DNA from: Burkholderia sp. 9120
GTDB taxonomy: Bacteria; Pseudomonadota; Gammaproteobacteria; Burkholderiales; Burkholderiaceae
DNA length: 64,000 nt
Direction: 5' to 3'
Assembly (NCBI RefSeq): GCF_000745015.1
Contig: NZ_JQNA01000001.1
Span: forward strand, 372,001-436,000
Shown here piece after piece: positions 24,201 through 36,527 of the stretch. How positions within the stretch are numbered: the first letter of the stretch is position 1; each line of letters starts with the position of its first letter. The position numbers were made by a program, and so were the translations under genes. The notes beneath the pieces are model-generated. The model saw nothing but the letters and a program-made list of their open reading frames with translations. It was not told where the DNA came from and did no database searches.

Positions 24201-24739
24201 GTTTCGCGACGGCGTTCCTTGTATTTGGACACGCCTGCGGCTTCTTCGAGGAACACGCGCAGCTCTTCCGGCTTCGCCTCGATCAGGCGCGCGATCATGC
24301 CCTGCCCGATGATCGCGTACGCACGCGGCCCGAGGCCGGTGCCGAGGAAGATGTCCTGAATGTCGCGGCGACGCGCCGGCAGATTGTTGATGTAGTAGCT
24401 CGAGGTGCCGTCGCGCGTGAGCACGCGCTTCACGGCGATTTCGGCATACTGGCCCCACTGGCCGGCGGCGCGGCCGTCGGCGTTGTCGAACACGAGTTCG
24501 ACGCTGGCGCGGCTACCCGGCTTGCGCGCGGTCGAGCCATTGAAGATCACGTCCTGCATCGACTCGCCGCGCAGCTCGGAAGCGCGCGATTCGCCGAGCA
24601 CCCAGCGCACGGCGTCGATGATGTTGGACTTGCCGCATCCATTCGGTCCGACCACGCCGACTAGCTGGCCCGGGACCTGGAAATGCGTAGGATCGACGAA
24701 TGACTTGAAGCCAGCGAGTTTGATCGAGGTCAGACGCAC
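21221..24739 (-). CDS. smc: chromosome segregation protein SMC
   Basis: ATPase of the bacterial condensin, which organises and segregates the nucleoid. The 1172-residue protein has Walker A GPNGCGKSN near residues 32-40, two long Glu/Gln/Ala-rich coiled-coil arms, a central hinge around residues 500-650, and a C-terminal half with signature HLLSGGEKAL and Walker B CLLDEVDAPLD. The start is GTG at 24739 (MRLTSIKLAGFKSF), which opens directly into the conserved first strand. It lies upstream of zipA on the same strand. Confidence 0.98.
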   Translation of the reverse strand: MRLTSIKLAGFKSFVDPTHFQVPGQLVGVVGPNGCGKSNIIDAVRWVLGESRASELRGESMQDVIFNGSTARKPGSRASVELVFDNADGRAAGQWGQYAEIAVKRVLTRDGTSSYYINNLPARRRDIQDIFLGTGLGPRAYAIIGQGMIARLIEAKPEELRVFLEEAAGVSKYKERRRETENRLHDTRENLTRVEDIVRELGANLEKLEAQAIVATKYKDLQTDGEEKQRLLWLLRKNEAGGEQERQQRAIEQAQIDLEAQTAKLREVELQLETLRVAHYSASDAMQGAQGALYEANSEVSRLEAEIKFIVESRNRVQAQIAALTAQREQWQSQAQKAQDDLEDAEEQLAVAEEKAALAEDEAAAKHDAMPALEARWRDAQTELNAERGGIAQTEQALKLEAAHQRNADQQLQQLQQRHERLKTESGGLDAPDEAQLEDLRMQLAEHEEVLHDAQARLADAQETLPRLDGERRAAQERVQSESAQIHQLDARLAALKQLQENVQTEGKIQPWLEKHELGGLPRLWKKLHVEAGWEAALEAVLRERLAALEVSNLDWVKAFATDAPPAKLAFYAPPAAGQPVAAAAALRPLLSLVRIDDAGIRAVLNDWLGLAFVADDLQQALAMRSQLPEGGSFVVKAGHVVTRVGVQLYAADSEQAGMLARQQEIENLGRQVRAQALLADEAKAAAIRAEAAHTQAAQALTDVRQQAERATQRVHALQMDVLKLTQAHERYTQRSTQIREELGEITAQIEEQRAMRAESEANFERHDGELAELQARFEDHQLAFEALDEQLTAARGQARDLDRGATDARFAARNMANRIEELKRSIQVAHEQSERVAGSLEDARGELETINEQTAHTGLQDALDIRAVKEEALHAARLELDDLTAKLRAADETRLTAERALQPLRDRINELQLKEQAARLNGEQFIEQLAAAGVDEAELQAKLTPDMKPSYLQGEVTRINNAIAALGPVNMAALDELKAASERKSFLDAQSADLNSAIETLEDAIRKIDAETRTLLQGTFEQVNHHFGELFPRLFGGGQAKLIMTGDEILDAGVQVMAQPPGKKNSTIHLLSGGEKALTATALVFAMFQLNPAPFCLLDEVDAPLDDANTERFANLVRAMSDKTQFLFISHNKIAMEMAQQLIGVTMQEQGVSRIVAVDMESAAGFAQNIG

Positions 24740-24897
24740 GGCGATTTCGCTGTTTGAAAAGGGAAAAAATAGGTGGCTCGCGAAGGCCGCGCCGGCCGTT
24801 CGCCGTTGCTGCGGCGCGGCCCGCGACCCCCTTCGAACCCTCGGAATACGGGCGCCGGCTACACGCGTTCAAGCATGCGCCGGCTAATGAGGGGCAA

Positions 24898-25884
24898 TCA
24901 TACCATCGCGCGTGGGCGGTTTTTGCCGTCCTTACGGTCGGCTTCCTGCGGGTCGGCGGAGCTCGTGTCTTCGCTGGCCGGATCGGGCGGCATCGACTTG
25001 GTCCGATGCACCCAACTGGACAGCGCCGAGGCCAGCACGATGCACGCGCCGCCGGCCCATTCGCGCGGACCGGGCGACTCGCCGGCGAACAGCCACGCCG
25101 ACAACGCCGTCACGACGATCTCGAACAGCATGATGATCGACGCCCGGTTAGCCGGCACGCGCGCGAGGCCGTATTGCACCAGCATATTGTTCGACGCGAG
25201 CAGCAGACCGAGGCCAAGTACCAGCAGTCCGGCCGTGCCCAGATGCGCGCCGGTGGGCGGCGTGGGCATCGCTTCGAACAGCGACGCGCAGGCGCTGAAA
25301 ATCGCCGCGCCGCCGAAAATCGTCGCGGTGCGCATTTCCGGCTTCATGTCGGGCAGCACCCGGCTCGTCTTCAGGATCAGCACGTTGCTCATCGCGAAGC
25401 CCATGCCGCCGGCCAGACCCGCCCATTCGGCGAGATTGCCGGGCACGGGAATACCCAGTTGCGGCGACCAGAGCATGGTCATCGCGCCGGCCAGCGACAG
25501 CGCGGCGAGACCCGCGCCCGCCCACGTCAGCCGTTCATGCAGGATGAAGTGCGCGAACAGCGCGGTCCAGGCCGGGGTGAGATAGAACAGCAGCAATACG
25601 CGCATCACCTGGCCGTGGATCGAGCCCCACACGAAGCCGAGGTTGGTAATGCCGGCCGCCAGCGCGAGAGCCGGCAGCAGCCAGTGCCAGCGCACCGTTT
25701 TGAGCGCGCGAAAGCGCACCATCAGCACGAACAGACAGCCGGCGGCGCTGGTCAGTGCGCTGGCCGCCGTGCCGGTCACGCCGAGCGCCGCGAGCATGCG
25801 CAGCGGATACCAGATCATCCCCCACACCGATGCGCCCAGCATGATCGCGAGCGTCGGCCAGCCGTTGCGAAGCCAGTTGGTCAT
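24898..25884 (-). CDS. DMT superfamily transporter, EamA family
   Basis: Predicted inner-membrane exporter with two EamA repeats and about ten hydrophobic helices in 328 residues. It opens with LAIMLGASVWGMIWYPLR and has the second repeat near GLAALSLAGAMTML. The C-terminus is short and charged. The substrate cannot be deduced from sequence: family members move amino acids, metabolites or drugs. It lies 158 bp upstream of smc on the same strand. ATG at 25884 overlaps the stop of a possible 49-codon reading frame (ATGA). Confidence 0.93.
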   Translation of the reverse strand: MTNWLRNGWPTLAIMLGASVWGMIWYPLRMLAALGVTGTAASALTSAAGCLFVLMVRFRALKTVRWHWLLPALALAAGITNLGFVWGSIHGQVMRVLLLFYLTPAWTALFAHFILHERLTWAGAGLAALSLAGAMTMLWSPQLGIPVPGNLAEWAGLAGGMGFAMSNVLILKTSRVLPDMKPEMRTATIFGGAAIFSACASLFEAMPTPPTGAHLGTAGLLVLGLGLLLASNNMLVQYGLARVPANRASIIMLFEIVVTALSAWLFAGESPGPREWAGGACIVLASALSSWVHRTKSMPPDPASEDTSSADPQEADRKDGKNRPRAMV

Positions 25885-26030
25885 GGTGCGGAACTCCGGG
25901 TGGAGTCGGAGGCGGCGCTCAACTCGCGGCCCGCGAAGATGCTTACGGTGTTGCCCGTAGGCTTGCTGTCACGGACCGCGGCGTCTTCGCGCCCGCGTAC
26001 TCCGGATGTCTCAAGGACGGTTACGACCAT
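25881..26030 (-). CDS. possible 49-residue small protein translationally coupled to the EamA transporter
   Basis: Unrecognised. ATG at 26030 is preceded at correct spacing by AGGAG (in GAAGCAGGAGCAGCA). The frame runs 49 codons and its TGA overlaps the EamA ATG. The product (MVVTVLETSGVRGRED..., ending RSSAP) has no membrane segment or motif I know. About three quarters of its codons end in G or C, somewhat below neighbouring genes. It could be a coupling leader ORF or chance. Confidence 0.3.
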   Translation of the reverse strand: MVVTVLETSGVRGREDAAVRDSKPTGNTVSIFAGRELSAASDSTRSSAP

Positions 26031-26252
26031 TGCTGCTCCTGCTTCTCTTTTGCGCGAACCGTCGGCGGTTCGCGTCGTTCCCGCTGCAACGCATTGGCTG
26101 CGCCGCCTGGCGGGTTGCGCCACGCTATAATCATCCGCTCGCCGCTGCTGCATGGCGTTTTGCGCGTTTTTCGTACGCCTTGCCGCCTGCCTGCATGCCC
26201 GGCTTCCTGCACCCTCCGTCTGCGCCCATCCTCGATCAGGCTCGTCCGCCCA
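26031..26252 (+). promoter_or_regulatory. dapC upstream region with TATAAT
   Basis: Together with the possible small gene on the other strand, this fills the 368 bp between eamA and dapC. On the plus strand a perfect TATAAT lies at 26126-26131, about 120 bp before the dapC start, but no good -35 stands at 16-18 bp. I see no other structure in it. Confidence 0.4.
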
Positions 26253-27470
26253 GTGAACCCGCTACTCGACTCCCTCCAGCCCTACCCGTTCGAAAAGCTG
26301 CGCGCGCTTTTCAAAGACGTCACGCCGGTCGCCGGCCAGGCGCATATCAGCTTCGGTATCGGCGAGCCGAAACATCCCACGCCGGCCTTGATTCGCGACG
26401 CCGTGATCGCCTCGCTCGGCGGGTTGGCCGCGTATCCGGCCACGCTCGGTTCGCCGGCGTTGCGCGAGTCGATCGCGAAGTGGGTCACGCAGCGCTACAA
26501 CTTGCCGCCGGTCGATCCGGCCACTCAGGTGCTGCCGGTGGCAGGCTCGCGCGAGGCGCTGTTCGCGCTCGCGCAGACCGTGATCGATCCGCGGCGCGAT
26601 CCTGACGGCGAGCCTGCGATCGTACTCTGTCCGAACCCGTTCTACCAAATCTACGAAGGCGCGGCGATTCTCGCCGGCGCGCAGCCGTACTTCGTGAATA
26701 GCGACCCGGCGCGCAACTTTGCCTGCGACTATTCGGCGGTGCCGGATGCCATCTGGGCGCGCACGCAGCTGCTCTACGTATGCTCGCCGGGCAACCCGAC
26801 CGGCGCGGTGCTCACGCTAGAGGACTGGCGCGAACTGTTCGCGCTGTCGGACCGCTACAACTTTGTGATCGCGTCGGACGAGTGCTACTCGGAAATCTAT
26901 TTCGACGAAGCCAACCCGCCGCTCGGCGGTCTGGAAGCCGCGCACCGGCTCGGTCGCGGCTTCGAGCGGCTGGTCATGCTGTCGAGCCTGTCCAAGCGCT
27001 CGAACGTGCCGGGCATGCGCTCAGGCTTCGTGGCCGGCGACGCGGCAATCCTCAAGGACTTCCTGCTATACCGGACATACCACGGCGCGGCCTTGTCGAC
27101 CGTGTTCCAGAATGCCAGCATCGCGGCCTGGAACGACGAAGCGCACGTGCGCGAGAACCGCGCGAAGTACGTGCAGAAGTTTTCCACCGTCACGCCGATG
27201 CTCGCCGAGGTGCTCGACGTGCGCCTGCCGGACGCCGCGTTCTACCTGTGGGCGGACGTCTCGCGCACGGGCCTGACGGACGTCGAGTTCGCCCAGCGCC
27301 TCTACGCCGACTATAATGTGACGGTTCTGCCGGGCTCGTTCCTCGCGCGCACCGCGCACGGCGTGAACCCCGGCCGCAATTTCGTCCGCATGGCGCTGGT
27401 CGCCGACGTCGACGAATGCACGCAAGGCGCACAGCGCATCGTCGATTTTTGCCGCGCGCTCGCGGGTTGA
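26253..27470 (+). CDS. dapC: succinyldiaminopimelate transaminase
   Basis: PLP-dependent class I/II aminotransferase that makes N-succinyl-LL-2,6-diaminopimelate in the succinylase branch of lysine and peptidoglycan DAP synthesis. The product of 405 residues has ASDECYSEIYFDE with the pyridine-nitrogen Asp, CSPGNPTGAV, and SLSKRSNVPGMR with Schiff-base Lys at about 248. The start GTG at 26253 (MNPLLDSLQPYPFEKLR) matches homologues; the open upstream frame is proline/arginine noise. dapD follows directly, supporting dapC over other aminotransferases. Confidence 0.95.
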   Translation: MNPLLDSLQPYPFEKLRALFKDVTPVAGQAHISFGIGEPKHPTPALIRDAVIASLGGLAAYPATLGSPALRESIAKWVTQRYNLPPVDPATQVLPVAGSREALFALAQTVIDPRRDPDGEPAIVLCPNPFYQIYEGAAILAGAQPYFVNSDPARNFACDYSAVPDAIWARTQLLYVCSPGNPTGAVLTLEDWRELFALSDRYNFVIASDECYSEIYFDEANPPLGGLEAAHRLGRGFERLVMLSSLSKRSNVPGMRSGFVAGDAAILKDFLLYRTYHGAALSTVFQNASIAAWNDEAHVRENRAKYVQKFSTVTPMLAEVLDVRLPDAAFYLWADVSRTGLTDVEFAQRLYADYNVTVLPGSFLARTAHGVNPGRNFVRMALVADVDECTQGAQRIVDFCRALAG

Positions 27471-27560
27471 GTCTGCTTCGCGACCGTTTCAGAGTCCAGG
27501 CAGGCGCCCCGCGCATCGCACTCCCTTCTTCCGATTTCAACTCTTCAGAAAAGCACGCAT

Positions 27561-28387
27561 ATGTCGCAACAACTTCAGCAGATCATTGACACCGCCTGGG
27601 AAAACCGCGCCGAGCTGTCGCCGAAGGCCGCTCCGGCCGACGTGCGCGAAGCCGTCGCCCACGCGATCGAACAACTGGACAAGGGTGCGCTGCGCGTCGC
27701 CGAGAAGAAAGACGGCGACTGGATCGTCAATCAGTGGCTGAAGAAAGCCGTGCTGCTGTCGTTCCGCCTGGAAGACAACGCACCCATGGCGGCCGGCGGT
27801 TACAGCCAGTTCTACGACAAGGTGCCGTCGAAGTTCGCCAACTACACCGCTGAAGACTTCGCCGCCGGCGGCTTCCGCGTGGTGCCGCCCGCCATCGCGC
27901 GTCGCGGTTCGTTCATCGCGAAGAACGTCGTGCTGATGCCGTCGTACACCAACATCGGCGCGTATGTTGATGAAGGCACGATGGTCGACACGTGGGCCAC
28001 CGTCGGTTCGTGCGCGCAGATCGGCAAGAACGTTCACCTGTCGGGCGGCGTGGGCATTGGCGGCGTGCTGGAGCCGCTGCAGGCCAACCCGGTCATCATT
28101 GAAGACAACTGCTTCATCGGCGCGCGTTCGGAAGTGGTGGAAGGCGTGATCGTCGAAGAAAACTCGGTGATCTCGATGGGCGTGTACCTGGGCCAGAGCA
28201 CCAAGATTTACGACCGCGAAACGGGCGAAGTCACGTACGGCCGCATTCCGGCGGGCTCGGTGGTGGTGGCGGGCAACCTGCCGTCGAAAGACGGCTCGCA
28301 CAGCCTGTACTGCGCCGTGATCGTCAAGAAGGTCGACGCCAAGACGCGTGCGAAGGTCGGCCTGAACGAGCTGCTGCGAGGCGACTG

Positions 28388-28388
<1 letters not shown>
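27561..28388 (+). CDS. dapD: 2,3,4,5-tetrahydropyridine-2,6-dicarboxylate N-succinyltransferase
   Basis: Transfers succinate from succinyl-CoA to tetrahydrodipicolinate, the step before DapC. The 275-residue length is exactly typical. The C-terminal half is a left-handed beta-helix made of hexapeptide repeats ([37 protein letters not shown]). It is preceded by dapC, and its stop overlaps the start of the next gene (TGATG), which implies coupled translation. Confidence 0.98.
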
Positions 28389-30029
<1,641 letters not shown>

Positions 30030-30046
30030 CCCAAGGACTATTTGCG

Positions 30047-30931
30047 ATGACGCTCCCGTTTTCCACTGTTCGCGACCTGCTGCGTTTCGCGGTGTCGCGC
30101 TTCAACCAGGCCGAACTGTCATTCGGTCACGGCTCGGTCAATGCTTACGACGAAGCCGCCTATCTCGTGCTGCATACGCTGCATCTGCCGCTCGATCTGC
30201 TGGAACCGTTTCTCGACGCGCGCCTGAGCGCAGCGGAGATCGACGCCGTGCTGAACGTGATCGAACGCCGCGCCAGCGAACGCGTGCCGGCCGCGTACAT
30301 CACGCAGGAAGCATGGATGCACGGTTTCCGCTTTTACGTCGACGAGCGCGTGATCGTGCCGCGTTCGTTTATCGGCGAATTGCTGCAGGACGGCTTGCAG
30401 CCGTACGTGGAAGATCCCGAGCAGGTGAGCGCGGTGCTTGAACTGTGCACCGGCTCCGCGAGCCTGGCGATCCTCGCGGCGCACGCGTTCCCGAACGCGG
30501 ATATCGACGCGGTCGACCTGTCGGCGCCGGCGCTCGAAGTCGCCACGCGCAACGTGACGGACTACAAGCTCGACGACCGCATCGCGCTGTTCGAAGGCGA
30601 TCTGTACGCGCCGCTCGCCGAGCGCCGCTACGACGTGATCATCAGCAATCCGCCGTACGTGAACGCCACCTCGATGCAGGAACTGCCGGCCGAATACAAG
30701 CACGAGCCGGACATGGCGTTGGCGGGCGGTGCCGACGGCATGGACATCGTGCGGCGAATCATTGCGCAGGCGCGCAACTGGCTGACCGACGAAGGCGTGC
30801 TGGTGGTCGAGATCGGCAACGAGCGGGCGAATGTCGAAGCGGCCTTCGGCGGCCTCGACCTGGTCTGGCTGTCGACCAGCGCCGGCGACGACAACGTATT
30901 CCTGATTCAGGCCGCCGATCTGCCGGTTTAA
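30047..30931 (+). CDS. prmB: 50S ribosomal protein L3 N(5)-glutamine methyltransferase
   Basis: S-adenosylmethionine-dependent methyltransferase that modifies a glutamine of ribosomal protein L3. The 294-residue protein has the SAM-binding motif LELCTGSASLAI and the catalytic NPPY at 201-204 (IISNPPYVNA). The VPAAYITQEAWMHGFRFYVDERVIVPRS region is characteristic of PrmB rather than PrmC. The start ATG at 30047 has AAGGA upstream; an in-frame GTG at 30026 is less likely. It lies behind dapE. Confidence 0.95.
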   Translation: MTLPFSTVRDLLRFAVSRFNQAELSFGHGSVNAYDEAAYLVLHTLHLPLDLLEPFLDARLSAAEIDAVLNVIERRASERVPAAYITQEAWMHGFRFYVDERVIVPRSFIGELLQDGLQPYVEDPEQVSAVLELCTGSASLAILAAHAFPNADIDAVDLSAPALEVATRNVTDYKLDDRIALFEGDLYAPLAERRYDVIISNPPYVNATSMQELPAEYKHEPDMALAGGADGMDIVRRIIAQARNWLTDEGVLVVEIGNERANVEAAFGGLDLVWLSTSAGDDNVFLIQAADLPV

Positions 30932-30970
30932 GTTAGCTTGTCTGAAACGGGCTTGCCCGATCGGGCGAGT

Positions 30971-30999
30971 CGCGCGGCAAAGCCTGCTTTTGCCGCGCG
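30971..30999. other. hairpin between prmB and the cardiolipin synthase gene
   Basis: CGCGCGGCAAA (30971-30981) pairs perfectly with TTTGCCGCGCG (30989-30999) over 11 bp with a 7-nt loop. No T-run follows. The rest of the 235-bp gap shows nothing else I can support. Confidence 0.45.
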
Positions 31000-31166
31000 C
31001 CGCCGCGACGTCGCCCCGCCCCGCCGCACCGGCCACCATGGCCGGGATTTCAAAGCGCGGCCTGAACACACCCCAACGCACGCACGTTCGGTAAGATGAG
31101 CGCGGTCAGTTATCCGCCGCTCATCCACCCGGCTTGAGCCGCGCTTCGTCAACCCTTCGCCCGCCT

Positions 31167-32618
31167 ATGCAATTCGACCTGCTTCACGTCGGTCCGCTGG
31201 TCGCCCTCGCCCACCTTCTCGGCTTGGTCGCGGCGTGCCACGCGATTCTCAACACGCGCACCTCGCAAGGGGCGATCGCGTGGGCCGTGTCGCTGGTCGC
31301 GATGCCTTATCTGACGCTGGTGCCGTACCTGTTCCTCGGCCGCAGCAAATTCGCCGGTTATGCCGATGCGCGCCGCGTCGAGAACGAACTGCTGCGCACG
31401 CGCGCGCATCCGCCGGAATGGGACACGCGGGCTTCCTCCGCGGGACTGCCTACCCAGGAACTCGGCGCGCGGCTCGTGCATTCGCTCACGCGGCTCGGCG
31501 GCATGCCGTTCCTGCCGGGCAATTCGGTGCGCACGCTGGTGAACGGCGCGGCAACGTTCGAAGCCATTTTCGAAGCGATCGAAAACGCGCGTCACTATGT
31601 GATCGTGCAGTTCTTCATTGTTCGCGACGACGCGCTCGGCGACATGCTCAAGGACGCGCTGATCGCGAAAGCGCAGCAAGGCGTGCGCGTGTACTTTCTG
31701 TACGACAGCATCGGCAGCTTCGATCTGCCGCACCGTTACGTGGCGGCGCTACGCGCGGCCGGCGTGGAGACGCATCCGTTCGCGACCAACCGGCGCTTCG
31801 TGAACCGTCTGCAACTGAACTTTCGCAATCACCGCAAGATCGTTTCGGTGGACGGCGAACGTGCGTTTGTCGGCGGCCATAACGTGGGCGTCGAATATCT
31901 GGGCGGCAAGCCGCCGTTGTCGCCGTGGCGCGATACACATATCGAAGTGCGCGGCCCGGCGGTCGCCAGCATTCAGTTCGTGTTCACCGAAGACTGGCAC
32001 TGGGCCACCCAGCAATTGCCCGAATTCGACATGCCGACGGCGCCCCCGGCCGATCAGAGCGAGAGCCCGGGCATGCATTGCCTCGTGGTGCCGAGCGGAC
32101 CGGCCGACAAGCAGGAGACCTGCGCGCTGTTCTTCGTCGAAGCGATCAACGCGGCGCGCGAGCGGATCTGGATCACCACGCCTTACCTGATTCCCGACGA
32201 GGCCGTGTTCGCCGCGTTACGGCTCGCGGTGCTGCGCGGCGTGGACGTACGCATTCTGATTCCCAGCCGGCGCGATCACCGCGTGGTGTTCACCGCGTCG
32301 AAACTCTACGCGTACGATTCGGTGCGCGCGGGGATTCGGATCTTCCGTTATCAGCCGGGTTTCCTGCATCAAAAAGTGGTGCTGATCGACAACGTGGCCG
32401 CGGCCATCGGCAGCGCGAATCTCGACAACCGTTCGTTCCGGCTGAACTTCGAAATCATGGTGCTGACCGTGGACCGCGGCTTCGCCAAAGAGGTCGAAGC
32501 AATGCTGCTGAACGACTTTGCCGAGTCGCGCGAAATCGATCGCACCGAGTACCGGAATGCGAGCGCGTTGCGGCGGGTGTTGATGCATGTGGCGCGGCTG
32601 TTTTCGCCGGTGCTGTAG
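31167..32618 (+). CDS. cls: cardiolipin synthase
   Basis: Phospholipase D family membrane enzyme that condenses two phosphatidylglycerols to cardiolipin. The 483-residue protein has two N-terminal membrane helices, with the typical NTRTSQGAIAWAVSLVAMP sequence, and two HKD motifs beginning at H222 (HRKIVSVD) and H401 (HQKVVLID). ATG at 31167 is the likely start; a TTG 33 bp upstream would add an unlikely basic extension. It converges with the peroxidase gene. Confidence 0.95.
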   Translation: MQFDLLHVGPLVALAHLLGLVAACHAILNTRTSQGAIAWAVSLVAMPYLTLVPYLFLGRSKFAGYADARRVENELLRTRAHPPEWDTRASSAGLPTQELGARLVHSLTRLGGMPFLPGNSVRTLVNGAATFEAIFEAIENARHYVIVQFFIVRDDALGDMLKDALIAKAQQGVRVYFLYDSIGSFDLPHRYVAALRAAGVETHPFATNRRFVNRLQLNFRNHRKIVSVDGERAFVGGHNVGVEYLGGKPPLSPWRDTHIEVRGPAVASIQFVFTEDWHWATQQLPEFDMPTAPPADQSESPGMHCLVVPSGPADKQETCALFFVEAINAARERIWITTPYLIPDEAVFAALRLAVLRGVDVRILIPSRRDHRVVFTASKLYAYDSVRAGIRIFRYQPGFLHQKVVLIDNVAAAIGSANLDNRSFRLNFEIMVLTVDRGFAKEVEAMLLNDFAESREIDRTEYRNASALRRVLMHVARLFSPVL

Positions 32619-32653
32619 GCGTCGCTTCGGCAACGCCCGCACCACCCAACCCA

Positions 32654-33133
32654 TCACAACTGCTTTTCAATATCCTCGGTGATCGCCTCGGGCTTGGTCA
32701 GCGGCGCGTAGCGCTTCAGCACACTGCCGTCACGGCCGATCAGGAATTTGGTGAAATTCCATTTGATCCCTTCCAGACCCAGCAGACCCGGCGCCTCTTC
32801 GGTCAGATAGCGGAACAGCGGATGCGCGTTCGCGCCGTTCACGTCGATCTTGTCGAACATCGGGAAGGTCACGCCGTAGTTCTTCTCGCAGAAGCTGCCG
32901 ATTGCCGACGCATCGCCCGGCTCCTGCTTGCCGAACTGGTTGCACGGAAAGCCGAGCACCGCCAGTCCGCGCGCCGCGTAGGTGTCGAACAGCTTCTGCA
33001 AACCCGCATATTGCGGCGTGAAGCCGCATTCGCTCGCCGTGTTGACGATCAGCAAAACCTTGCCTTGATACTGCTCGAGACTCACTTCCTCGCCGCCGAG
33101 CTTACGTGCCGAAAAAGAATAAATCGATGTCAT
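32654..33133 (-). CDS. glutathione peroxidase
   Basis: Thiol peroxidase of the BtuE/Gpx family that reduces hydroperoxides. The 159-residue protein has peroxidatic Cys36 in NTASECGFTPQY, the second conserved Cys in GFPCNQFGKQEPG together with the catalytic Gln, and the Trp/Asn motif KWNFTKFLI. As in most bacteria the active residue is cysteine, not selenocysteine. It is divergent from the ABC-F gene with 136 bp between. Confidence 0.96.
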   Translation of the reverse strand: MTSIYSFSARKLGGEEVSLEQYQGKVLLIVNTASECGFTPQYAGLQKLFDTYAARGLAVLGFPCNQFGKQEPGDASAIGSFCEKNYGVTFPMFDKIDVNGANAHPLFRYLTEEAPGLLGLEGIKWNFTKFLIGRDGSVLKRYAPLTKPEAITEDIEKQL

Positions 33134-33269
33134 GTGTGCTCCCCCGTAAAAGCTGCCAGTCTATGCCAAAAGTCGCGCCGGAACAGTCGGCCGAATGGCC
33201 GATCCCCGTTGAGCGCCCGGTGTCCGCGCCGGCAGTCTAAAATAGCGTTTTTCTTCAGCCGGCCTCTTC

Positions 33270-35213
<1,944 letters not shown>

Positions 35214-35259
35214 CGGCAGGCGGTTTTCAATCCGCGCCGTTATCGACGGGAGGTTGGCC

Positions 35260-36435
35260 TTGTCATCCGCGACAGCATCATCCGTGTCATCGTCCAACGC
35301 GGCGCCGCCCGCGCTACAAGGACTGCGCGTGCTCGACCTGACGCGCCTGCTGCCCGGCCCGGTCGCCGCGTTGCGGCTCGCCGAACTCGGCGCCGACGTG
35401 CTGAAGATCGAAGCGCCCGGCGCGGGCGACCCGACCCGCACGATGATGCAGTCGTCGGGCGACCGGGTGGCCGGACGGCCCGGCGCGTTCTACCGGCTGG
35501 TCAATCGCGGCAAGCGCGAGACCCGTCTCGACCTCAAGTCCGACGCCGGCCGCAACGTGTTGCGGGCGCTCGCGGCTGAATCGGACGTGCTGATCGAAAG
35601 TTTCCGGCCCGGCGTGATGGAGCGGCTTGGCCTGGGCTACGAAACGCTGCGCGCGCTCAATCCACGGCTGGTCTACTGCGCGATCAGCGGGTATGGCGCG
35701 AGCGGCCCGTTCGTCGATCATGCCGGCCACGATCTGAACTACATCGGCTATGCGGGTGTGCTCGAACAACTGGCGAGCCGCGACGGCACGCCGATCCTGC
35801 CGAATTTCCAGATCGCCGACCTGCTCGGCGGCGCATTGAGCGCGGTGACGCAGATTCTCGCCGCGTTGTGGCACGTGTCGCGCGGCGGCGAAGGCCGCTT
35901 CGTCGACGTCTCGATGACGCATGTCACTCACGCGCACAACATCGTCGCCCAGGTTTCACTCGCCAACGAAGGCGCGGCGCCCGCCGCCGGCGCAGGTCTG
36001 CTGAACGGTGGCGTAGCCTGCTACAACCTGTACCGCACGCTCGACGACCGCTGGCTCGCGGTCGGTGCGCTCGAACTGAAGTTTTGGGAAACCCTGTGCA
36101 TGGCGCTCGACCGGCCTGAATGGGCCACCCGTCACTGGAGCCTCGGTCAGGCGATCGGCGGCCCGGACGCCGCCGCGCTGACGCAGGAACTCGCCGGGGT
36201 GATCGGCAAGCGTGCGCTGAAAGACTGGGTTCTGCTGCTGGAGCCGCTCGACTGCTGCGTTTCGCCGGTGCTGACGGCGGCGGAAGCCGCACAGCATCCG
36301 CTGTTCAATCCGCAGGCTTACGCGGCGGCGTTGGCGGCCGCGGCGGAGGCGGAGCGCGCCATCGAAGCGAAGAAAAAGAAGAAAGAGCAGGCTGATCTGC
36401 AGCCGCGCGTGGAATTACGGCGCGGGTTCAACTGA
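35260..36435 (+). CDS. CaiB/BaiF family CoA transferase
   Basis: Class III CoA transferase that moves CoA between carboxylic acids through an aspartyl-CoA intermediate. In a product of 391 residues I see the N-terminal LRVLDLTRLLPGPVAALRLAELGADVLKIE and the catalytic Asp in GHDLNYIGYAG. The Ala/Lys-rich tail (KKKKKEQ) is unusual but short. The substrate is unknown. It may be an alpha-methylacyl-CoA racemase-like member (the GRFVDVSMT region). The start is a TTG: GGGAGG at 35248-35253 is 6 nt from TTG 35260 and touches TTG 35254, so 35260 is preferred. Confidence 0.9.
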   Translation: MSSATASSVSSSNAAPPALQGLRVLDLTRLLPGPVAALRLAELGADVLKIEAPGAGDPTRTMMQSSGDRVAGRPGAFYRLVNRGKRETRLDLKSDAGRNVLRALAAESDVLIESFRPGVMERLGLGYETLRALNPRLVYCAISGYGASGPFVDHAGHDLNYIGYAGVLEQLASRDGTPILPNFQIADLLGGALSAVTQILAALWHVSRGGEGRFVDVSMTHVTHAHNIVAQVSLANEGAAPAAGAGLLNGGVACYNLYRTLDDRWLAVGALELKFWETLCMALDRPEWATRHWSLGQAIGGPDAAALTQELAGVIGKRALKDWVLLLEPLDCCVSPVLTAAEAAQHPLFNPQAYAAALAAAAEAERAIEAKKKKKEQADLQPRVELRRGFN

Positions 36436-36527
36436 GCGCGGGTTCGGGGCCCAAGGGGTTTGGGACGCAGGGCGTGGAACCTCGGCACCCGGCACTCCGG
36501 ACCCAAGGCTCTTATAAACCCCACCCC

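Noticed and set aside
21200..24664. Open reading frame of over 1100 codons antisense to smc
   Set aside because: High GC leaves the antisense phase of GC-rich coding sequence free of stops. The frame has no ribosome site, the peptide is a mirror of the coiled-coil codons, and SMC on the other strand has all expected motifs.
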